Below, in pieces: positions 56,398 to 64,000 of a DNA stretch of 64,000 bases. A program made the translations under genes and the position numbers. Location of the stretch: positions 5,670,636 through 5,734,635 of the forward strand of contig CM072512.1 in assembly GCA_036898135.1 (NCBI GenBank), read 5' to 3'. Position 1 is the first letter of the stretch. Every line of letters begins with the position of its first letter. This DNA is from Oncomelania hupensis (Eukaryota > Mollusca > Gastropoda > Littorinimorpha > Pomatiopsidae). A model generated the notes under the pieces. It searched no databases. It was not told the origin of the DNA and saw only the letters and a program-made list of their open reading frames with translations.

Positions 56398-56535
56398 TGT
56401 GAGAGAGAGAGAGAGCGCAAGAGAGAGAGAGAGCGCAAGAGAGACAGAGACCGAAACCGAGACAGAGATAGACAAAAAGACAGATAAAGACCCAGAAGAA
56501 AGAGAGAAAGATGGAGACAGAGATTGAGAGACACA
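56398..56535. repeat. GA/GACA-rich tract
   Basis: GAGAGAGCGCAA units and AGACAGA strings. Confidence 0.85.
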
Positions 56536-56539
56536 CAGA

Positions 56540-58330
56540 AGAAAAACATAAGACCATATGACATAAGAACATAAAAAATACGGCTTACATAGGGTGAAAA
56601 ATTGTTAGAGAGAAATAAGATAAGATAACAATTTTATTTAACAATGGTAAAAGAGTAAGCCCTGGGTGTGCTTTTTTACATCTTGCCCTTGGTGGGGCTT
56701 AAACAATAATAAAAATTAGTATAACAAAATAACTTTATAGCAATAACATCATCGTTTAACAATATAATCAAGATCTGGCACACACGCACACACGCGCGAA
56801 CACTCACACATTTATTTAAAATAATATAATGAATGTTCTCTAATTAAGTACCTAATTAATTAATGTCTGATGTGTTGCAAAAGATCTATTCTAAAAGTGA
56901 GTGCACTACGGACCACTTCTGGAAAGCTATTCCATAAAGTGGAACCAGAATATGACAGACTGGTTTTAAACAGATCAATTTTTGTAAATGGGATATTTAT
57001 TTTGGTAGAAAATCTGGCAGTTTTCCTAGAAAAAAAAAGAAAGATAAGAGGGTGCATTACCAGAAAGGATCTTGTGCACGAAAATTCCTTCATTAAATTT
57101 TAATCTTTTGGCAAGAGGTAGCTTGTTGATCTGTTCATGAGAGAGAGGGAGACAGAGACAGAGAGAGACAGACACAGATGCAGACAGACAGAGAGACTGT
57201 AGTGAACAACACACGGTCCCTCGTGTTTGGGGGGGCGTGCTAGTCTAAATATAGGTTAGTTGAGGCTGCCTACAAATCTATCGTGCAATACCAACACTAT
57301 ACGTTGTCAGTTCCAGTCAGTATTGTATTTTGATGTCTTTTGACGTAGAATACAGAATACAGAATGTATTCATCCAAACAAAAGACAACATACATTGCAT
57401 ATAGAAATTGCCCCGATGGTTGATAAGCAGCCACACACACACACACACATCGCACTCCACACAACACCTATAAAGAAAGACTCCAATGAAAACATCTTGC
57501 AGACACCGTTGCACTTGCAACATTAAGCTCAACCACAGTGGACATATCAAATACGAAGAATGGACAGGTGTACATACTATACTATACAATACAGATAAGT
57601 CTGGAAAACCAAAAGCTGGCGTCATTACACTTACTTGGCTTTGTTACCTTTGAGACATAAGACTACAGAGAGCATGCTGTAATGTCAGTTTTCGTGTAGG
57701 CGTGAGCGCGCGCGATAAAGTGTGCAAACACGAGCAACATAGGCCTACTATTTTACTACACACAAATGTGTCAATTCTAGTCATTCCGTCATCCTAGTGT
57801 CGGTAGGTTGTTTGTTGTATGCTGGTATATGTGTGTGTATGATTGTGTTTGTCATGCAGGATTGCTTGCTTTTAATTGTGTGCTTTTCTTCTGTATAAAC
57901 ATAAGCGAATTACATTATATAGGCCTACACAACTGAGTACCCCATGCGCACCAAGATTTCTTCGATGTAAAAATTGAAGCGAAACAAAATGTCTTATGTC
58001 TTACGACACGACAGATAAGAATTATTATGTGGAAGTGTCCCGCCACGCATTGTGCAAGAAGATTATACGAGGCCTTCTCCCTGTCGCCCACTTGACAGAA
58101 AGTGAAGGCATTGCATAGGGTCAGCTACGCTGTATGTTGTTCTGCGTGTCAAATGAAACACAACCACTGCGTATTGCAATCACATCAAATAACAATAACA
58201 AACAATGATTTAAATTAAATCAAACAAATCAACATTTTCAACATGTGCCACACACACACACACACATAATTATTTGCAATACACCACAAATGGGTTCATT
58301 TAAGAATGTAGGAATCGGAAAGTCAGTTTT
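56540..58330. other. Gene-free stretch
   Basis: Short AC runs at 56778-56800, 57433-57448 and 58249-58266 and a GA/GACA run at 57138-57195. The ORFs at 56860-57103 on both strands have no recognised family. Confidence 0.4.
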
Positions 58331-58337
58331 TGATGGA

Positions 58338-58395
58338 AAAGGGTTAGGGCAAGGGTTAGTTGCAGCGCTGCAACTAGCCCTTACCCTAACCCTTT
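58338..58395. repeat. Near-perfect palindrome carrying telomere-like TTAGGG motifs
   Basis: Two 29-bp arms meet without spacer between 58366 and 58367. The left arm starts AAAGGGTTAGGGCAAGGG and ends GTTGCAGC; the right arm is its complement except for two positions. Both arms contain GGGTTAGGG or CCCTAACCC. It can form a cruciform or hairpin. Confidence 0.9.
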
Positions 58396-60045
58396 GCTAA
58401 AAAGTTGACCTAGTTCGTCTCCTATAGGCGACGAAATAGGTCGAAGTTTCTTCACAATTTCTCCGAAAATTTACTGTATTTTCTCCGTCCCGGATAGAGC
58501 GCTCCTGTGTACTTAAAAACACTCTCATGCACTACAACTGCACTCCCATGCACTAAAAGATCACTCCCGCGCACTTAGAAAAAAGTCGGGTCCTGGAAAA
58601 AAGTGGGTTCCAAGCAAATAAACCCATTTGTTACTAGAAAAGACAAGGTCTGAAACCCATTTGTGCGTTTTTTCACGTACACGCACACACACACACACTC
58701 TCTCTCACTCTCTCTCTCTCTCTCTCGGTTTTGCTGTATTGTGTAATGTTTGTTTGGGAATAAAACGAATGTTCGGAGAGCCAAGCAAATGTATTAAATA
58801 TAGTTTCCAGATGTCAAGTTTCTCCAACCCACCTCGTCCAAGACTCACTTGCTGTATGTCTGCGCACTGTCTAAACGTCATGGACCATTAGTGAGTTACC
58901 CTAACAGTCAATCGGTACGCCACAAGTTTGGGCCAACTTACCCTTAAAGCTAAGAACTCTCCGCTATCGTTTTTGTTGGACTTTTTGCCTTCACTGACAG
59001 AACACGCACACGACACACAACCGTATCTAAGATTTGGGATAAAAGTAGGAATGCCCAGGCTCTGGTACTTCATGCCACTCGGGAGGACAAAGTCCGGCAC
59101 CACGCACGGCAGCGCTGTCACAGCAGCAACAGCCTGTCATTGCTGTATCCTTCTGCCGCGGGCCGCCGACGTCACCCCTAACCCCCCTCCTCGACAGGAG
59201 CAACAGCCACTACTACATCCTGTGACTTCTATTCTATTGATATTTCAGCGACAAGATGCTACTAGAAGTCAGGTGACCTCCTAACCTAAACCAATCAGTC
59301 ATTTCCCGCTTGGAGAGTTCGGTGTAGCTTATGAGAACCCGCTCATTTATTCATGGAGGAAACATGTCCTAATGATGTTTCAATGACCTTATTGTCTCAG
59401 ATCACACACAACTGCTAATGAATAGGAATGTAACTACAAATAGCGTTACATTATCATCATCATTGCATTGAATCTGACAGGGCTGTGTGGTGGATGGGTG
59501 TGAGTTTGGAGTTGTCAGTAGGGTTGGCTTTTTCAGAGAAAGGACTGCAGCTACTATGCGGCGTCATCCAGGATACGAGACGACGAGTCTTGGTATTGAT
59601 AAGTCAGTGATTGTAAAGCTTTTGGTTGTAGAGGAACCAAAGATTTGTTTGTTTCTGAAAGGGGTTTACTTTTTTTAACACCGTTGAGCGGAAGCGAAAA
59701 AAAACCAACAACCTCAAAACTACGAATCGCCAGAAACTGTATTGTGTGTGGTGACGGAAGGTTGAAGGAAGGACGATGGAACAGGTTGGAAGACAGAGGG
59801 AAGGAAAGGCAACAACAACAACAACTTGTTTATCTTCCCAAGAACGTACTCTACCCGACTATCAGCTGATGACCTACTGGCATCCTCATGACTTCACCGC
59901 TCTTTCTGTCTCTGTCTGTCTATCTGCCAGTCTCTCAATTTCTCTGTCTGTCTGCCTGTCTCTCCATTTCTCTCTCTGTCTATCTGCCTGTTGCTCTGTC
60001 TCTGTCTGTCTGTCTCTGTTTTATACGAGCCTACTCAAAACTCTA
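58396..60045. other. Gene-free stretch with short tracts
   Basis: AC/TC run at 58680-58725, a CAA run near 59812-59825 and TGTCTCTGTC strings at 59900-60020. Two similar ACTCTCATGCACTA and CACTCCCATGCACTA strings lie at 58523-58560. No gene recognised. Confidence 0.4.
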
Positions 60046-60051
60046 GCGGGG

Positions 60052-60252
60052 CCGGGTAGCTCAGTTGGTAAGAGCGTCTTGCTAGTAACCGAAAGGTCGC
60101 TGGTTCGAATCCCGGATTGGTCAACGTGTGATCATATTATTTTCCCCTTTACCAACAACTGGCCCGCTGGTGTCAGTATAAATCGGTCCAGTAGTCACCA
60201 ATATGCGAAAGTGTCGTGTGACTATAATCTACAAACAACAACAACAACAACA
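60052..60252 (+). mobile_element. SINE-B (B1), complete with CAA tail
   Basis: GGGGCCGGGTAGCTCAGTTG head, box B GGTTCGAATCCC, hairpin GTCAC...GTGAC, TATAATCTAC and (CAA)n. It is nearly identical to the 31005 and 44984 copies; target repeats were not recognised. Confidence 0.9.
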
Positions 60253-60299
60253 GAGAAGGTTCGGCTTAGCTGTATTAGTATGGCTGCCTCTCTATGCTG

Positions 60300-60415
60300 C
60301 TGCTGTTGCTACTACTATTACTACTACGACTACTACTACTACCACTACTACTATTACTACTACTACGACTACTACTACTACTACTACCACCACCACCACC
60401 TCCATCACCACCACC
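60300..60415. repeat. ACT/ACC trinucleotide microsatellite
   Basis: TACTAC units with CGA and CCA variants, then CACCAC units. Confidence 0.92.
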
Positions 60416-60610
60416 CCACCAAAACATTGGCAGTGCATGGGATTTGTAGAGGACGTAGATAGTAGATTGCATTTGGGAATTTGCAGACAAAATTCCTTCG
60501 AACTGGAGAGAAAGTGGGCAATGATTATGCCTTCAGGCAAATTAACGTCAATAATAGCTAGCTGTAGATGGAAACAACATTCAAACGTTCCTGCTTGCCT
60601 CCCCCCCCCC

Positions 60611-60611
<1 letters not shown>

Positions 60612-60660
<49 letters not shown>
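60612..60660. repeat. TC microsatellite
   Basis: Pure (TC)n of about 46 bp after a C-run. Confidence 0.95.
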
Positions 60661-60662
<2 letters not shown>

Positions 60663-60683
60663 ACACGATTATTTATTTAGCAG

Positions 60684-61103
60684 TCCCGATGCTTGAATCT
60701 TGATAATTGTAACTCGAATTCGTTTATCCACCCAGCCTGTTCACTCAGCAACAAGGCAGGAGTCGTCGTATAGAGTTTTCCATCTTTATTCAGCAAACAT
60801 CAACAACTGCATATAAGATCGCTTTTCGAAAATCACTTCAAAGATCATCGTCAAAAATTATCATCAGTCTCTATCAATCACTCATACAAGCAGACAGTGC
60901 GTTGTTTATATAGGCTCTCTGCAATCGAGAAAGAGTTCGAACATTTCAGCATGACGCAATGACACCCAATCAAAATAAAACTCGCCATCGGAATTATGCA
61001 CTGTCTTACTTCACTATAATAGGAGAATCACTTAGCTATCTATTACCAGATCTATCTCGAAGCTTCGGTCGATAGTAAACAAGTAATTCTCTCAATCGTA
61101 ACA
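60684..61103 (-). mobile_element. Solo-LTR-like element, uninterrupted copy
   Basis: On the minus strand it begins TGTTACGATTGAGAG, carries ATTGGGTGTCATTGCGTCAT, CTATATAAAC, and AATAAA (complement of 60785-60790), and ends near GCATCGGG. It aligns over its length with the two parts at 34498-34711 and 35412-35577. The order upstream sites, TATA box, poly(A) signal fits an LTR; no internal genes are adjacent, so it would be a solo LTR. Family unknown. Confidence 0.6.
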
Positions 61104-61337
61104 TTCACTGAAAAATAATACTCATTTGAAACACGGATGCACAGTAATGGAAATTCAGCTCTAATACGCATGTACGGTAATGGAGATTCAGCTCAACTTC
61201 CCTGCATCTAGCGTTGCCCTTTGTTCTTCCGGGCAGCTTTTTGCATCGCAGTCTGTGTAGTCCTCACACCGCTGACTGCCTGATCTATTTTGAGTCGACC
61301 TAACACATTTGTGCCAAATGAGTAAGCTAAGTAGTTT

Positions 61338-61400
61338 TAATTTAAATAGCGTACTTGTCAGGTGAAGATCTGCTCAAAGCGCTTGGCCGAAGTCAAGCCG
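61338..61400 (-). mobile_element. SINE-A 3' tail fragment, diverged
   Basis: TAAATAGCGTACTTGTCAGG and TCTGCTCAAAGCGCTTGGCC recall the complement of the SINE-A end. Weak. Confidence 0.4.
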
Positions 61401-61415
61401 GTGCTCTTTGTCACG

Positions 61416-61436
61416 TCACGTCACGTCACGTCAAGG
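61416..61436. repeat. GTCAC short tandem
   Basis: Four GTCAC units in a row. Confidence 0.85.
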
Positions 61437-61648
61437 CCTCCCTCCCTGATCGACCTCTTTGTTCATTTACATTCACTCAGTCACCTGCTTTGGTGTAACA
61501 GAAATGACCGGATTCTATGACGTGCAGATAATGTTATATTGAGACTTTTACAATAAGGCAGGTCAAAGAGGACGTCGTGAAAGGTACTGACAAAACAATA
61601 TAGATGACATAAGACAAAACAAACAATATGGATGAAAGATGACAAAAC

Positions 61649-61729
<81 letters not shown>

Positions 61730-61757
61730 CTTCTTCTTCTTCTTCTTCTTCTTCCTC

Positions 61758-61834
<77 letters not shown>

Positions 61835-61835
61835 T
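61649..61835. repeat. Compound TAG / TTC / ATT microsatellite
   Basis: (TAG)n at 61649-61729, (TTC)n at 61730-61755 and (ATT)n at 61757-61833, joined without unique sequence. It is followed by TGTGCGCCTAATCTAG...CTAGGCGC, which resembles the alternative SINE-A tail in reverse orientation, so the ATT part may descend from a retroposon tail. Confidence 0.9.
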
Positions 61836-61955
61836 GTGCGCCTAATCTAGACTTAGCTCTAGGCGCTTACACGAACGCAGAATAACTATTGAACAAAACG
61901 AGAAAAAAATCATTAACTATTAACAGTAACCTTATATATAAAAACTAATGACTCG

Positions 61956-61957
<2 letters not shown>

Positions 61958-61995
<38 letters not shown>

Positions 61996-62013
61996 AATCA
62001 ATCAATCAATCAT
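61958..62013. repeat. AC and AATC microsatellites
   Basis: (AC)n at 61958-61992 followed by AATC repeats to 62013. Confidence 0.93.
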
Positions 62014-62279
62014 TCACACTCACACGCACACATGCGAACTATGACTTTGCAGATCTGTTTCATTCATTTCAAACTATGGAAGAAATGAATATGGGTGAAA
62101 GGTTATATACAAAACAATATGGATGATGAAACAAGAAGACGAGTGACACAAAACATTAAATAAAATTATTGGCTAATTAATTAATTCCTGTGAAGACAGC
62201 TTAACTCCGCCATTCTACAACAGGTAGCTCCCATTGACTGGAGAGAGGAAGAAGGAGAAATGGATACACGTAATTCCGT

Positions 62280-62446
62280 TAAGGAAAGAGGGAGAGAGAG
62301 AGAGGGAGGGATGAGACGGGAGGGAGGGGGGGGAAGGAAGGAGGAGAGAAGACAGAGGTGGAAGAAAAGAGCCGTTAGGTTTACACAAAGATCGATTTGC
62401 CTCATAGCATGGAATCTCGACGAGGTAAGAGAGAGCAAGAGTGAGT

Positions 62447-62499
<53 letters not shown>

Positions 62500-62620
62500 A
62501 GAGAGAGAGAGAGATGAAGAGAGAAAGAGACAGAGAGAGAGAGATTAAGCGGGAAAGAGAGATAGAGAGGTGGGAGAGAGATAAGAGATGGAAAGAGAGG
62601 GAGAGAAAGAGAGATTTTTC
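62280..62620. repeat. GA-rich region
   Basis: G/GA-rich strings from 62284, a pure GA run at 62450-62497 and GAGATGAAGAGAG-type units to 62620. Confidence 0.92.
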
Positions 62621-62683
62621 AGTTTCAGTTACTCCATTAGGTTGGTTGAGTAGATTACTGCATGTTCGCAGCATTTATCTCCA

Positions 62684-63003
62684 TCACTCTCTCTCTCTCT
62701 CCTCTCTCTCTCTCCATCCCCCCCTCTCTCTCCTCTCTTTCTTCTCTCTCTCTATCCTCTCCTCTCTATTTCTCTCTCTCCATCCCCCCTCTCTCTCTCT
62801 ACTCTCTCTCCTCTTTCTCTCTCTCCTCTTTCTCTCTCTCCTCTCTCTCTCTCCTCTCTGTTTCTCTCCTCTCTCTTTCTCTCTCTCCCTCTTCTCTCTC
62901 CCTCCCTCTCTCTCTCTCTAATCTGTTCCCCTCTCCGTCACTCCCTCTCTTTCTTTCCAGTTCCAGTTACTCCTACTGCATGGTCGCAGCATCTCTCTCC
63001 ATC

Positions 63004-63072
<69 letters not shown>
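62684..63072. repeat. TC-rich region
   Basis: Imperfect TC and CTCTCCTCT units at 62684-62920 and a pure TC run at 63007-63072. It lies opposite in polarity to the GA region at 62280-62620, so the two can base-pair in one strand. CAGTTACTCC..TACTGCATGTTCGCAGCAT near 62630 and a similar string near 62965 flank the TC blocks. Confidence 0.92.
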
Positions 63073-63076
<4 letters not shown>

Positions 63077-63294
63077 GCCGCCTGGAAACTCTGCTGGCTT
63101 GCAGACCACACAACCTGGCGTAGATAATGTCTCTCAGCGCCAATTTTAATCTGCTTTTGGGACAAGTTTTGACACGTATTGACACTAGTATCAGTTTAGA
63201 GTCGTCCATGGAACATCTGTACTATACTTCTCTCTCTCTCCTCCCCACACCCCCTCATCTGCCTGTCCCACTCCCCAATTTCCCCTACACTCAC

Positions 63295-63578
63295 CCTACG
63301 TTATTCAGCATTGCTCCTCGCTCTATGTTATTCAGCGTTAATCCATCCACCTATGTAACTCAGCGTTAATCCATCACCCTATGTAACTCAGCGTTTTTCC
63401 ATCACCCTATGTAACTCAGCGTTTTTCCATCACCCTATGTAACTCAGCGTTTTTCCATCACCCTATCTAACTCAGCGTTTTTCCATCACCCTATGTAACT
63501 CAGCGTTTTTCCATCACCCTATGTAACTCAGCGTTTTCCCATCACCCTATGTAACTCAGCGTTTTTCCATCACCCATG
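63295..63578. repeat. 28-bp minisatellite
   Basis: About nine units of CATCACCCTATGTAACTCAG plus CGTTTTTC (28 bp). Early units have TTAAT in place of TTTTT. Confidence 0.93.
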
Positions 63579-64000
63579 GTTTCTTCACGATGTTAGATGA
63601 TTAAATAAGTTGAGTGATCTGATGACTGTAGGTTGTTATATTTCATTGCTCTTATATAGCGCTTTTACAGCTCAAGAGCTGCTCAAGGCGCAGATGTTGT
63701 CAAAGGTAAACACGTCTGGTTCTTGAACGGGAGATAAACGCCTATGATACTAGACGGTATGGGAGAAGAGCTTGAGCACTGTCCTCATCAATCTGTCCCA
63801 GAGAAAATGGAGGTTTCTGGCGCCCCTTGATCCTTTACTCAACATTTTGTAGGGAAACATTTGACCTATCTTTGAACGGTAATGGAATTCCACAAGGACA
63901 ATGGATTTGGTAGCCTAGTATACAAGGCATAGCCGCCGTCATCGTCGTCATCATCAGCATCGTCGTCGACGTCTTTTGACCGTGATCATAAAATGTGTCC
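63579..64000. other. End of window: SINE-A tail fragment and unique sequence
   Basis: A minus-strand SINE-A end (TTATATAGCGCTTTTACAGC, AGAGCTGCTCAAGGCGC) lies at 63650-63692. The rest is unique, with a short CGTCGTCATC run near 63938-63970. Confidence 0.6.

Overview
This is non-coding, repeat-saturated nuclear DNA of an animal. No bacterial-type operons, rRNA genes, CRISPR arrays or convincing host protein-coding exons are visible. Very long di-, tri- and tetranucleotide tracts, several tRNA-derived SINE families, a degenerate non-LTR retrotransposon and hAT-type DNA transposons point to a metazoan. The repeat style and the LINE protein resemble what I know from molluscs and other marine invertebrates; the species cannot be fixed from the sequence. 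The only protein-level signals with recognisable family identity come from transposable elements.

Layout. 1-5.3 kb: an ultra-short retroposon, a 21-bp minisatellite, GT/GA/TC tracts, a SINE-A copy and a minus-strand LINE 3' fragment. 5.4-8.1 kb: one 36/45-bp minisatellite split by a 1,151-bp terminal-inverted-repeat element with a 6-bp target duplication. 8.8-9.7 kb: a LINE fragment from upstream of the RT domain and a compound AAT/AAG/AAAT tract. 12.3-12.8 kb: a 48/49-bp minisatellite with an A-B-B higher-order pattern. 16-24 kb: a tRNA/5S-like SINE (SINE-C), a full-length ~700-bp retroposon (family D), and SINE-B inserted in the tail of SINE-A. 26-35.6 kb: small minisatellites, a second full-length family-D copy, tandem SINE-B copies, a LINE with an inverted RT segment, and an LTR-like element interrupted by other insertions. 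36-46 kb: SINE-A, SINE-B and SINE-C copies and a possible promoter-like CpG segment near 40.6 kb. 46.3-47.8 kb: a hAT element retaining the C-terminal part of a transposase. 50.8-51.8 kb: a second hAT-type element without coding capacity. 51.9-52.8 kb: a SINE-A in which a 29-bp internal segment has expanded to 23 copies. 53.4-54.2 kb: GACA/GA arrays. 54.5-55.6 kb: a complete SINE-A and a LINE fragment between 124-bp direct repeats. 58-64 kb: a palindrome with telomere-like motifs, a SINE-B copy, a second LTR-like element, and TAG/TTC/ATT and TC/GA tracts.

How the parts relate. The window is a layered record of retroposition: SINE in SINE, DNA transposon in minisatellite, retroposon in LINE, several insertions into an LTR. 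The most unusual signal is a family of ~55-58-nt insertions, each flanked by 10-11-bp direct repeats and consisting of little more than a hairpin and a short tail. The same hairpin closes the 3' end of SINE-B with changed but still paired stem bases, which suggests a common 3'-end recognition structure for one reverse transcriptase.
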